Positions 1 through 6,460 of a stretch of 14,403 nucleotides of DNA are shown here, piece by piece (positions within the stretch are counted from its first letter, which is position 1; every line of letters begins with the position of its first letter). The position numbers and the translations under genes are program-made. This stretch comes from Firmicutes bacterium CAG:582 (GTDB taxonomy: Bacteria; Bacillota_I; Bacilli_A; RF39; UBA660), in contig FR884165.1 of the NCBI GenBank assembly GCA_000435515.1, forward strand, positions 1-14,403. The letters run 5' to 3'. The notes under the pieces are model-generated. The model did no database searches. It was not told the DNA's origin and saw only the letters and a list, made by a program, of their open reading frames with translations.

Positions 1-1133
1 ATCAAACAAGTATACTTACATATGAAGTAACAAACAATTCAAGTAACTATGATGCAGAAGTAACTGTAACATGTGTACCAAGCACGGGAACAACAGCAAA
101 ATATACAAGTATCAAAAACAAACTAGAAAATGATGCAACAGTTGTCAAAGCAAAAGAAACATTAAATGGAACATTAACAGTAACATTAGACAACTATGAT
201 GCAAATGTAACAGTTACATGTGTACCAAAGGACGGAACAACAGCAAAATATACAAGTATCAAAAACAAACTAGATAATGATGCAACAAAGGTATCAGCAA
301 AAAGTTCAGTAAATGGAACATTAACAGTAACACTAGATAAGGTAGCAACAGAGAGTGTTACCGAAGAATATACATGTAAGTTAGAATTTAATGCTGTAGA
401 AAGAGATACATTAGGAGAAAATATACCAACACCAGTATCTTTTGAAAGTGATAGTTGGGCAACAATAGCAGCCAATGTAAAATCAGGAAATACAAGTAAA
501 TATAATGTAGGAGATACAAAAGAAGTAGACTTAGGTGAATTAGGAACACATACAGTAAGAATAGCAAACAAAAGTGCATGTACAACAGAAACAAGTGAAA
601 CAGCATGTGGATTTGTAGTGGAATTTGTAGATATGATTGCGACTTCAGAGAATTATGCTGAACAAGGAGCAAATAGAGGCGGTTGGATAAGTTCTCAAAT
701 TAGAGCCTATTTAAATCGCAAGTGGTTAAAATCTTTTCCAACCGATTTACAACAAGTAATAGCTACAACAAAAGTAATATCAGGACATGGTCCAACAGCA
801 GGAGAAACAAACTTTGAAAACCAAGATAAATTATACTTATTATCAAGTGAAGAAATATATTCAGATTTTTCTAGTTCATCTAATTCTCAACATGATACAT
901 CAGTAGGAACATCAAAGCAATTGGATTATTATAAAAATCAAGGAGTAACAACAAGTAATTATGCAGGAGCAATAAAACAATATAACGGAAGTAATAAAGG
1001 TTGGTGGCTTCGTACGGCTGATGCAAAATACGACATAATGTTTCTATCCGTTGATGAAGCTGGTGGATTTAGACTATATGACTTTGTTGCTTTAGTTGAT
1101 TTTGGTGTCTCTCCAGCTTTCCGTATAGCATAA
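1..1133 (+). CDS. 3' part of a surface protein with tandem repeats and a C-terminal DUF6273-like domain
   Basis: The reading frame (codons starting at position 3) is open from the window edge to TAA at 1131-1133, giving 376 visible residues; the N-terminus is missing. A later ATG at 618 is internal and has no ribosome binding site. The visible part starts with two 49-residue repeats (TVTCVP, GTTAKYTSIKNKL, NGTLTVTLD), followed by a Thr/Val-rich beta-type segment and, from about 618, a domain resembling DUF6273: GGWISSQIRAYLN, then SGHGPTAGETNF, DKLYLLSSEEIY, QLDYYKNQGVTTSNY, and the ending WWLRT...GVSPAFRIA. These domains are seen on exported proteins of gut Firmicutes and have a C-type-lectin/FGE-like look; that fold is my inference. 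The last ~45 codons use ctt, cgt, tcc, gtc and ttc codons, unlike the A-ending codons upstream. No anchor is visible at the C-terminus. Ligand unknown. Confidence 0.85.
   Translation, partial: QTSILTYEVTNNSSNYDAEVTVTCVPSTGTTAKYTSIKNKLENDATVVKAKETLNGTLTVTLDNYDANVTVTCVPKDGTTAKYTSIKNKLDNDATKVSAKSSVNGTLTVTLDKVATESVTEEYTCKLEFNAVERDTLGENIPTPVSFESDSWATIAANVKSGNTSKYNVGDTKEVDLGELGTHTVRIANKSACTTETSETACGFVVEFVDMIATSENYAEQGANRGGWISSQIRAYLNRKWLKSFPTDLQQVIATTKVISGHGPTAGETNFENQDKLYLLSSEEIYSDFSSSSNSQHDTSVGTSKQLDYYKNQGVTTSNYAGAIKQYNGSNKGWWLRTADAKYDIMFLSVDEAGGFRLYDFVALVDFGVSPAFRIA
45..338 (+). repeat. Two tandem 147-bp (49-codon) repeats
   Basis: Copy 1 spans 45-191 and copy 2 spans 192-338. Both begin aac tat gat gca and end ttaacagtaaca(t/c)taga. 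They encode NYDAxVTVTCVP..GTTAKYTSIKNKLxNDATxVxAKxxxNGTLTVTLD. The copies are nearly identical over the AAATATACAAGTATC core and diverge at a few codons, so they are in-frame duplications in the coding sequence. The array probably extends upstream of the window: residues before position 45 (TYEVTNNSS) look like the end of a diverged copy. Confidence 0.85.
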
Positions 1134-1137
1134 AATA

Positions 1138-1168
1138 AAAACGTTTAAGTTTATATCTTAAACGTTTT
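1138..1168. terminator. Bidirectional intrinsic terminator between convergent genes
   Basis: AAAACGTTTAAG (1138-1149) pairs with CTTAAACGTTTT (1157-1168): a 12-bp perfect stem with a 7-nt loop, 4 nt after the stop of the surface protein gene and 6 nt before the end of the minus-strand gene. A and T runs flank the stem, so it can work in both directions. Confidence 0.8.
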
Positions 1169-1174
1169 AAATTG

Positions 1175-1564
1175 CTATAAAATGCTATCCATTATTTTTG
1201 AATAAAGTTTTCTAAGTTCTGTTTTACTGTCTGCATTTTGATTAATAAAATCCAGTCTCATTTGATAACCACTATCAAATGAAATAAATATACTAGACTT
1301 AGTTGGTTTAAAAGAAATAGCAGCAGTTGATATAGATTTATATGGAATAATATGTATTTTTTTTACAGTAGAAAGAACGCTTACGTCAAATAAAATCATT
1401 CTCTTATCTGTAAATACAGCTTTATCCCTTTTAGTTTTATAAGCTTTATATATCTTTTCGTTATCATTTACATAGTCTAAAACATATTTTGGTAATTCTT
1501 TTATTTCTATTTCTTTATTAAAGTTAAAGTATTTAGTCAATTCTTTATATTTTACATATGCCAT
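1175..1564 (-). CDS. Bacterial PH-domain protein (YvbH-like), 129 aa
   Basis: A small soluble protein without signal peptide or membrane segment. The pattern AVFTDKRMILFDVSVLSTVKKIHIIPYKSISTAAISF, followed by SIFISFDSGYQMRLDF and a closing amphipathic helix (KTELRKLYSKIMDSIL), matches the bacterial pleckstrin-homology family (bPH_1, YvbH-like): beta-barrel strands with a 'TdkRl...' turn and a C-terminal helix. Function in this family is poorly defined. The start is set at 1564 rather than the TTG at 1585, because AAGGGTGA (plus 1569-1576) lies 4 nt upstream of the ATG at 1564. It is transcribed divergently from the signal peptidase gene and appears monocistronic. Family call by motif memory, not by search. 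Confidence 0.7.
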   Translation of the reverse strand: MAYVKYKELTKYFNFNKEIEIKELPKYVLDYVNDNEKIYKAYKTKRDKAVFTDKRMILFDVSVLSTVKKIHIIPYKSISTAAISFKPTKSSIFISFDSGYQMRLDFINQNADSKTELRKLYSKIMDSIL

Positions 1565-1586
1565 AATTTCACCCTTGCTTACCAAA

Positions 1587-1595
1587 ATTCTATCA
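1587..1595 (-). promoter_or_regulatory. Extended -10 promoter of the PH-domain gene
   Basis: On the minus strand TG-A-TAGAAT (TGn extended -10). The expected start point is near 1580, directly before the AAGGGTGA ribosome binding site, leaving a leader of about 15 nt. No good -35 box is seen. Confidence 0.4.
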
Positions 1596-1636
1596 TAAAA
1601 TTATTTAAAATAAAATATATATTACTATAAGTATTA

Positions 1637-1645
1637 TGTTATAAT
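1637..1645 (+). promoter_or_regulatory. Extended -10 promoter of the signal peptidase gene
   Basis: TG-T-TATAAT: perfect -10 hexamer at 1640-1645 with the TGn extension. The -35 region is A/T only. The expected start is near 1652, at the AGAGGT ribosome binding site (1652-1657), so the leader is about 12 nt. Confidence 0.6.
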
Positions 1646-1663
1646 CGTGGTAGAGGTTATGTT

Positions 1664-2179
1664 ATGGATTTAAGAGACATTAAAGAATTTTTAAAAGATG
1701 CATTAAAATATATCATTGCAATAGCAGTTATTTTAATTGTTGCAATATACGTTGTATCTTTTCAAGAAGTAATTGGACCATCTATGAATAATACATTAAA
1801 AAGCGGAGATATAACAGTTGTAAATAAACTAGTGTTTAGATTAAGAAATATTAAAAGAAATGAAATAGTGTCTTTAAAAAAAGACGATAAAATAATGGTA
1901 AAAAGAATTATTGGTCTACCTGGAGAACATATTGAATATAAGGATAATATACTATATGTAGATGGGAAAAAGATAAGTGATTCTAGAAGTTCATCAACTA
2001 AAGATTTTAAATTAGAGTCAATTGGTTATGATACTATACCTAAAGATATGTATTTAGTCTTAGGTGACAATAGAACTAATTCAAGTGATAGTAGAACTTT
2101 TGGCTTAGTTAAAAAAAGTGATATTATTGGAAAAGTAAATATACGTATCTATCCATTTAATAAAATAAAAATTTTTTAA
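1664..2179 (+). CDS. lepB: Signal peptidase I (SipS/LepB type), 171 aa
   Basis: Membrane serine protease that removes signal peptides from Sec/Tat-exported proteins. One N-terminal membrane segment (about residues 15-33) precedes the catalytic region. Box B is GPSMNNTL with nucleophile Ser40; box D is VKRIIGLPGE with general base Lys80; box E is VLGDNRTNSSDSRTFG near residues 136-151, the usual 'GDN..S.DSR.fG' signature. Length (171 aa) and a single membrane anchor fit the short Gram-positive SipS class rather than proteobacterial LepB. The start ATG has AGAGGT 6 nt upstream. No terminator hairpin follows the stop, so its transcript could run into the riboswitch region. It could process the secreted protein encoded downstream, although it is probably a general enzyme of the cell. 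Confidence 0.95.
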   Translation: MDLRDIKEFLKDALKYIIAIAVILIVAIYVVSFQEVIGPSMNNTLKSGDITVVNKLVFRLRNIKRNEIVSLKKDDKIMVKRIIGLPGEHIEYKDNILYVDGKKISDSRSSSTKDFKLESIGYDTIPKDMYLVLGDNRTNSSDSRTFGLVKKSDIIGKVNIRIYPFNKIKIF

Positions 2180-2207
2180 AGTTTTTATTTATTAATAAGA
2201 AATTATG

Positions 2208-2216
2208 TGTTATATT
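2208..2216 (+). promoter_or_regulatory. Extended -10 promoter of the riboswitch transcript
   Basis: TG-T-TATATT with the expected start near 2223, a few nucleotides before the aptamer P1 strand (2228). The -35 hexamer is poor. The TATAAA at 2222-2227 would start transcription inside the aptamer and is not favoured. Confidence 0.5.
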
Positions 2217-2227
2217 TTTGTTATAAA

Positions 2228-2298
2228 GTAGTGGGCAAAGCTATAGTGATATAGTGACGCAAAGCTCTAGAGCCTTAGTATTTAAGGTAGTCAGCTGC
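2228..2298 (+). promoter_or_regulatory. c-di-GMP-I (GEMM-I) riboswitch aptamer
   Basis: Conserved blocks occur in the known order: GGGCAAAG (2233-2240); hairpin CTATA-GTGA-TATAG (2241-2254) with a GNRA tetraloop; GACGCAAAG (2256-2264); GCT-CTAG-AGC (2263-2272); helix CCTTA/TAAGG (2273-2277 with 2283-2287); then GGTAG..CAGC (2286-2295). P1 can form from GTAG (2228-2231) and CTGC (2295-2298). These match the published GEMM-I consensus (GGGCAAA, GNRA loop, GACGCAAAGCC, GGUAG), including the GNRA loop that docks on its receptor. The ligand is therefore expected to be cyclic di-GMP. It lies 48 nt upstream of the 98-aa membrane protein gene and should control it together with the 713-aa secreted protein gene. 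Confidence 0.93.
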
Positions 2299-2328
2299 AT
2301 TTGTACAATTTGTATAAATGCTTTTTTT
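2297..2328 (+). terminator. Riboswitch expression platform: intrinsic terminator
   Basis: GCATTTGTACA (2297-2307) pairs with TGTATAAATGC (2311-2321), 11 bp with one G-U and a 3-nt loop, followed by seven T (2322-2328). The first two bases of the stem are also the last two of aptamer P1 (CTGC, 2295-2298), so P1 formation competes with the G-C base pairs at the foot of the terminator. This favours an ON switch in c-di-GMP, but the 2-nt overlap is small and the direction is uncertain. The downstream AGGAGG (2333-2338) lies outside the hairpin, so control should be on transcription. Confidence 0.88.
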
Positions 2329-2345
2329 ATTGAGGAGGGAATTTT

Positions 2346-2642
2346 ATGGAAGATAATGAGAAAAGCAAGAAAAAACAAAAGAAAAGGGGAATATTAAAAA
2401 CTATCGGTAATGTTTTATTTTGGGTTATTATAGTTTGTTTATTTGCAACATGGATAACAGATTTTGTAAGAACTCAAAAAGATGAAAAACCGGTTTTCTG
2501 TGTAAAAAAGATAGAACACAAATACGATGATGGAACAACAGATGAATGTATTGGACTTGGTTATAAAGTATTCACTTATAATAGAAAATCTATCAAATTA
2601 AAAAGACAATTTTCACCATTTTTTATAAAGATGGAAGAGTAA
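2346..2642 (+). CDS. Small single-pass membrane protein, 98 aa, riboswitch-controlled
   Basis: I do not recognise a characterised family. A very basic cytoplasmic N-terminus (KSKKKQKKRG, residues 6-15) is followed by one membrane segment (about 19-41, NVLFWVIIVCLFATWITDF) and a ~55-residue outer domain with two cysteines flanking the KIEHKYDDGTTDE segment (FCVKK...ECIGLGYKVFTYNRKS). The 'YDDGT.E.IGLGYKV..YNR' string looks conserved and domain-like; similar short proteins occur in Firmicutes, from memory. The positive-inside rule predicts the C-terminus outside, where the cysteines could form a disulfide. The start has AGGAGG 7 nt upstream, the strongest ribosome binding site of the window. 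It is the first gene after the c-di-GMP riboswitch and lies 18 nt before the secreted repeat protein gene, so the two are probably partners. Confidence 0.85.
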   Translation: MEDNEKSKKKQKKRGILKTIGNVLFWVIIVCLFATWITDFVRTQKDEKPVFCVKKIEHKYDDGTTDECIGLGYKVFTYNRKSIKLKRQFSPFFIKMEE

Positions 2643-2660
2643 AAGAAAGGAATTATAAGT

Positions 2661-4802
2661 ATGGATAAGAAAAAACTAGTAGCTTTAGCTATTTTTGTAT
2701 TCTTTGGTTTATTTGCGTTTTCATTTGCAAATCCCATTGAACAAGATCAAGAAGAAACTGTATTATCAACTCTTGATAATATGCCAGCAATCAATATAGA
2801 TGGTAATACTTTTAAAATTGAAGTTAATAGAGAAATACCTTCATTTAAAACTGATGTTTTAGATGGTGTAAACGTATCTATCAATCACAATATCAATAAT
2901 AAAAAAGTTGGTAAATATGAAGTTATATTTAAAGCAACAGATAAGGATGGTTTAACTAATGAAGTTAAACATGATTTCTATGTTGTTGATACAACAAAAC
3001 CAATTATTAAACTAATTGGTGGAAATGTTTTATCTAGAATAAATCGAACTTATAAAGATGCTGGAGCAAAAGCAACAGATAATTATGATGGAAACATTAC
3101 TGATAAAATAGTAATAAAAAATAATGTTAATACATCAAAAAAAGGAAAATATACAGTTACTTATAATGTAACCGACAAAAACAGCAACAAAGCAACAGAA
3201 GTTATAAGATATGTAACTATAGTTGATGATATTGAATTATTAAATAAAATAAAGGAAGCTAAAAATTATTTAGATAATAAAGATAATAAATTAATAAATG
3301 ACCTAAATAATGAGATAGATAAAGCAAATGATATTATCAATGATGATAAATCTTCACAAGAAACTATTGATAAAGAAATATCGACATTAGATGATATAAT
3401 CGAAAAAATTAAAAATCAAGAATTTACTGTTAAATTTATTGACTATAACAATAAATTAATCAAAGAAGAAAAAGTAAAATATGGTGAAGTCCCAACAAGC
3501 CCTGAAAAACCAACAAGAAAAGGTTATACTTTTAAATCTTGGGATAAAGAAATAGCACCAGTAAAAGAAAATATAACTATTAAAGCTCAATATGAAGTTA
3601 TAACTTATAAAATTGAATACGATATTACTAATGTTGTAAATCCAACAACTTATACAGTTGAAACTTCAACAATTAAATTAGCATGCGTTGAAAAAGTTGG
3701 TTACAAGTTCCTTTATTGGGAAGATGAAACAGGTAAGAAGATAACTGAAATTAAAAAAGGTACAGTTGGAGATAAAAAGTTAAAAGCCGTATTTAAAGAA
3801 AATGAAAATACTAAATACACAATAATCTATTATTATGAAAAACTAGATGGTTCTTATAAAGAAGAAAAAGAAGAAAAGTATGGCAAAACTAATCAAGAGA
3901 TAAAACTAAATATTAACAAGAACGGTTATAAAGTAAATGAACAAAAATCAACGCTTGTTGGAAATATTTTACCAGATGGAAGCTTAGCTCTAGAAGTTAC
4001 TTTAGATTTAAATACATATAAAGCTGAATTCTATGTAAATAATAAAATATATAAAACTCTTGAATTTAAATATCAAGAAAAAGTTACTAAACCAAAATAT
4101 GATGTAGCTGAAGGATATATTTTCAGTGATTGGGAAACTGATGAAGTTATGCCAGCAAAGAACCAAAAATATCATGCAACTTATGAAAAAATAGAGTATA
4201 CAGTAATATTTAAATATTATCAAAATAATACTTTAGTTGAAACTAAGAAAATCGTTAAATATGGTGAATCAGTCGAAGCTCCAAAAGCTGATGAACTTGT
4301 ATACATCGGTGGAAGTAATCCATATTATTTAGAGTTTAAAAATTGGAATAGTTCATTAAAGAATATTAAAGAAAACAAAACAGTTGAAGCGGTTTATGAA
4401 AAACTAGGTATTGCTTCAACTAGACTATATCGTTTAAAACTTCTAAAAAGACCAAACAATGGAGAAGGTAGAAATCCAATTTGGTATGAAGAATTAGGTA
4501 AAAAGAAAAACATTGAATTTGTTTTATCCGCTAAAAAAATAAATGAAGTTATAAGTAAAGCTAAGAAAAATAAAAAGCATGAAGCCGTACTTTCATTAAA
4601 TCAAAATGAGATATATGATTATATGACAGAGAATTCCAGAGTTGAGTTAAAAAGTATTGAAGAGGCAGCCATTAAAAAGTTCGAAAAATTAAATGTATTC
4701 AAAAAAGATTGTAAATTTGAATGGTATGTTTTGAAATATAATACCAATGATGGATGGCATTTAGATGGAGAAGTAACAGGCTGTAAAAGTATCTTTGATT
4801 AA
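2661..4802 (+). CDS. Secreted multidomain repeat protein (Ig-like DUF5011, InlB B-repeats, MucBP-like), 713 aa
   Basis: The N-terminus (MDKKKLVALAIFVFFGLFAFSFANP) is a signal peptide or anchor. Two Ig-like DUF5011 domains follow (about 45-112 and 114-191; the second has DAGAKATDNYDGNIT and GKYTVTYNVTDKNSN). A charged, helix-forming stalk covers 192-254. Then come Listeria/Bacteroides InlB B-type repeats (about 255-313, 314-380, 454-510, 511-582) with the 'KYGE..P.P...GY.F..W' signature, and a MucBP-like module at about 383-452. The C-terminal ~130 residues (583-713) are Lys-rich, have two Cys and match nothing I recognise. No LPxTG motif, C-terminal membrane segment, choline-binding or SLH repeat is visible, so retention at the surface must use the N-terminus, the unknown C-terminal domain or a partner such as the 98-aa protein. 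AAAGGA precedes the ATG. An adhesin or biofilm role is inferred from architecture and the c-di-GMP riboswitch. Confidence 0.9.
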   Translation: MDKKKLVALAIFVFFGLFAFSFANPIEQDQEETVLSTLDNMPAINIDGNTFKIEVNREIPSFKTDVLDGVNVSINHNINNKKVGKYEVIFKATDKDGLTNEVKHDFYVVDTTKPIIKLIGGNVLSRINRTYKDAGAKATDNYDGNITDKIVIKNNVNTSKKGKYTVTYNVTDKNSNKATEVIRYVTIVDDIELLNKIKEAKNYLDNKDNKLINDLNNEIDKANDIINDDKSSQETIDKEISTLDDIIEKIKNQEFTVKFIDYNNKLIKEEKVKYGEVPTSPEKPTRKGYTFKSWDKEIAPVKENITIKAQYEVITYKIEYDITNVVNPTTYTVETSTIKLACVEKVGYKFLYWEDETGKKITEIKKGTVGDKKLKAVFKENENTKYTIIYYYEKLDGSYKEEKEEKYGKTNQEIKLNINKNGYKVNEQKSTLVGNILPDGSLALEVTLDLNTYKAEFYVNNKIYKTLEFKYQEKVTKPKYDVAEGYIFSDWETDEVMPAKNQKYHATYEKIEYTVIFKYYQNNTLVETKKIVKYGESVEAPKADELVYIGGSNPYYLEFKNWNSSLKNIKENKTVEAVYEKLGIASTRLYRLKLLKRPNNGEGRNPIWYEELGKKKNIEFVLSAKKINEVISKAKKNKKHEAVLSLNQNEIYDYMTENSRVELKSIEEAAIKKFEKLNVFKKDCKFEWYVLKYNTNDGWHLDGEVTGCKSIFD

Positions 4803-4822
4803 GAGCAATTTTGCTCTTTTTT
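4801..4822 (+). terminator. Intrinsic terminator of the riboswitch operon
   Basis: AAGAGCA (4801-4807) pairs with TGCTCTT (4812-4818) around an ATTT loop, with a six-T run at 4817-4822. It overlaps the stop codon of the repeat-protein gene. Confidence 0.88.
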
Positions 4823-4826
4823 CATG

Positions 4827-4856
4827 AAAAAAAACGTCTAATTTGAAGACGTTTTT
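4827..4856 (-). terminator. Intrinsic terminator of tmcAL
   Basis: AAAAACGTCT (4830-4839) pairs with AGACGTTTTT (4847-4856) around a 7-nt loop. Read on the minus strand the stem is followed by a run of T (A run at plus 4827-4834), and the stem touches the tmcAL stop codon. Confidence 0.85.
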
Positions 4857-5955
4857 ATCTTAATGGTCTATTTTTTAATTCAAACTCAGTAACTGAGTCA
4901 TTTGTTAGTAGTTCATAAACTTGAGCACATTTAAACTCATAATCATTTATTTTAGAATTAAATGAAGTCATCTTGGTAACTACCGGAATATTTAAATCCT
5001 TTTTTATAGAATTTATATAACTTTGACCATTACTATTTAATCCAAGTATTCTAACATATTCTATATGTTTTAGTTTTCTTTTATCTTCTTTAGTTAAACC
5101 AATTAAGATATGAATAAGCATTCTTTTAATTCTATTATATGTATATCTTTTTGATTTAGTTTTTTCTATTAATTCAGATAAAGAAGTAACTTCTTTTATA
5201 ACTTTTTTTAAACGATTATCAATTCCCTCATCAACAGTTAAATATTTATCTAAATTCGGTTCAGTAATAATTTTGTATTTAAGAATATTAAATAAAAGCT
5301 CATTATCAACTTTGTTTATTTTTCCTTCAGGAATAAAGTTCTTAATATCTTCGTTATTGATTATTTTATTTCTAATATTAGATGCTGATATAATTTTATC
5401 ATTACTAGTTAAATCATGAAAATCATTAGTTCTTTTAATTGAAACATATTCTATATCATAACCATTTTTTATAATGGCTTTAATATATGATATTGCTAAA
5501 AGATCATTAGGTTTATTAATTGCTTCTGATGTTATTTTATTTAAAGCAGTGGGGTAGTTTACTCCCATATCCAAATATTTTTTAATAAATTTATCGTTTT
5601 CTAATTGTTCTTTAGCAAGTCTAGTAAGTTTATTGGTATCATTTGATTCGGAACCAAAAACAATATGTTTTACTTTTAAGTTATTTAATATTTCGATCGC
5701 GCTTTCTGCAAATATATCCGCACTAGAGGAAGCAAATACAAAAGGATGTTCAACTACTAAATCAACTCCATACTTTAAAGCTAAACGTGTTTTTTCTTCT
5801 TTTGATTCTAAAGAAACATCACCACGTTCTAAAAAATATCCATTTAAAATCAAAACAAGAATCGAATTAGGATACATTTTTTTAACCTCATTAATATGAT
5901 ACAAATGCCCATTATGAAAAGGATTATATTCACATATTATTCCAACAGCATCCAT
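4855..5955 (-). CDS. tmcAL: tRNA(Met) cytidine acetate ligase TmcAL (YlbM family), 366 aa
   Basis: In Bacillus subtilis TmcAL activates acetate with ATP and forms N4-acetylcytidine at the wobble C34 of elongator tRNA-Met, which keeps AUG decoding accurate. The start MDAVGIICEYNPFHNGH carries the nucleotidyltransferase HxGH motif (His14-Asn-Gly-His17). Further family landmarks are LNGYFLERGDVSL, the HPFVFASSSADIFAESAIEIL stretch, FGSES, and ISASNIRNKI, which corresponds to the second ATP-binding signature. 366 residues is a little shorter than the ~400 of Bacillus homologues; the C-terminal half is diverged but full-looking, ending at its own terminator. The AGAGGTGA ribosome binding site is at plus 5961-5967. 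It is monocistronic and divergent from the deoxyribosyltransferase-like gene. Confidence 0.93.
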   Translation of the reverse strand: MDAVGIICEYNPFHNGHLYHINEVKKMYPNSILVLILNGYFLERGDVSLESKEEKTRLALKYGVDLVVEHPFVFASSSADIFAESAIEILNNLKVKHIVFGSESNDTNKLTRLAKEQLENDKFIKKYLDMGVNYPTALNKITSEAINKPNDLLAISYIKAIIKNGYDIEYVSIKRTNDFHDLTSNDKIISASNIRNKIINNEDIKNFIPEGKINKVDNELLFNILKYKIITEPNLDKYLTVDEGIDNRLKKVIKEVTSLSELIEKTKSKRYTYNRIKRMLIHILIGLTKEDKRKLKHIEYVRILGLNSNGQSYINSIKKDLNIPVVTKMTSFNSKINDYEFKCAQVYELLTNDSVTEFELKNRPLR

Positions 5956-5977
5956 CTTTTCACCTCTTTTTTTTAAT

Positions 5978-5986
5978 ATATTAACA
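5978..5986 (-). promoter_or_regulatory. Extended -10 promoter of tmcAL
   Basis: Minus strand TG-T-TAATAT (plus 5978-5986), with the expected start near 5971, just before the AGAGGTG ribosome binding site. It overlaps the -35 box (TTAACA, 5981-5986) of the divergent promoter, so the two polymerases probably exclude each other. Confidence 0.4.
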
Positions 5987-6010
5987 TAACAACCAAAAAT
6001 ATGCTATAAT
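5981..6010 (+). promoter_or_regulatory. Promoter of the deoxyribosyltransferase-like gene
   Basis: -35 TTAACA (5981-5986), 18-bp spacer, extended -10 TGC-TATAAT (6002-6010). The expected start is near 6017, beside the AGGTGA ribosome binding site (6018-6023), giving a leader of about 12 nt. Confidence 0.75.
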
Positions 6011-6028
6011 GAATAATAGGTGAAGCAA

Positions 6029-6460
6029 ATGAAAAAACGTATATATTTCATTCATTCTCGTAAAATCGATTACAATGAATTAATTTATTTACCAGTTTTA
6101 AGAAGTAAGGCTCTTCATAATCATGAATTAATGCTTCCAGAAAGTGAAGATTTAAAAAATGAATATTATAAAGATCTTATTAATAAAGCCGATTTAATTG
6201 TTGTAGAACTAACGAATCCTGATATAGGATTTAATATGGAATTAAAACAAGCTATTCTTTCAAGAAAGCCGATGCTTGCTGTTGCTAACAAAACTATTGG
6301 CTTTGATATGAAATATCAAAAGCTATTGAAAAATGTTTATGGATATTCTAATGAAGCTGAATTTAGAGAGTTAGTTGAAAAGTTTGTTGCTAAACATCAA
6401 AACGATGAAACGGTAGATGCTGGAACTTTAGTTTTAGGCACAATAAAAGAGGGTAATTAA
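6029..6460 (+). CDS. Nucleoside 2-deoxyribosyltransferase-like protein, 143 aa
   Basis: Start ATG at 6029 is chosen over the in-frame GTG at 6020 because AGGTGA (6018-6023) covers the GTG and sits 5 nt before the ATG. The fold signature is that of the Nuc_deoxyrib_tr family: N-terminal strand KRIYFIHS (residues 3-10), DYNELIYLPVLRS, ALHNHELMLPES, then KADLIVVELTNPDIGFNMELKQAI (53-76), where Glu71 sits at the position of the catalytic nucleophile Glu in 'G.GiElgwA' relatives. Family enzymes exchange the base on 2'-deoxynucleosides or hydrolyse the bond; some members act on other N-glycosides. The substrate cannot be read from the sequence. Members of about 140 residues are usual. Convergent with the next gene, whose stop overlaps its own. 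Confidence 0.75.
   Translation: MKKRIYFIHSRKIDYNELIYLPVLRSKALHNHELMLPESEDLKNEYYKDLINKADLIVVELTNPDIGFNMELKQAILSRKPMLAVANKTIGFDMKYQKLLKNVYGYSNEAEFRELVEKFVAKHQNDETVDAGTLVLGTIKEGN

Noticed and set aside
194..672. Long open frames on the minus strand opposite the surface protein gene
   Set aside because: They arise from the biased A-ending codons of the repeat protein on the plus strand, have Ser/Leu-rich low-complexity translations and no ribosome binding site.
618..1133. A separate gene starting at ATG 618
   Set aside because: The frame is open to the left edge, the ATG lies inside the domain, and no Shine-Dalgarno precedes it.
2221..2227. TATAAA as the -10 of the riboswitch transcript
   Set aside because: Transcription would begin inside the aptamer; the TGTTATATT at 2208-2216 fits a start just before P1.
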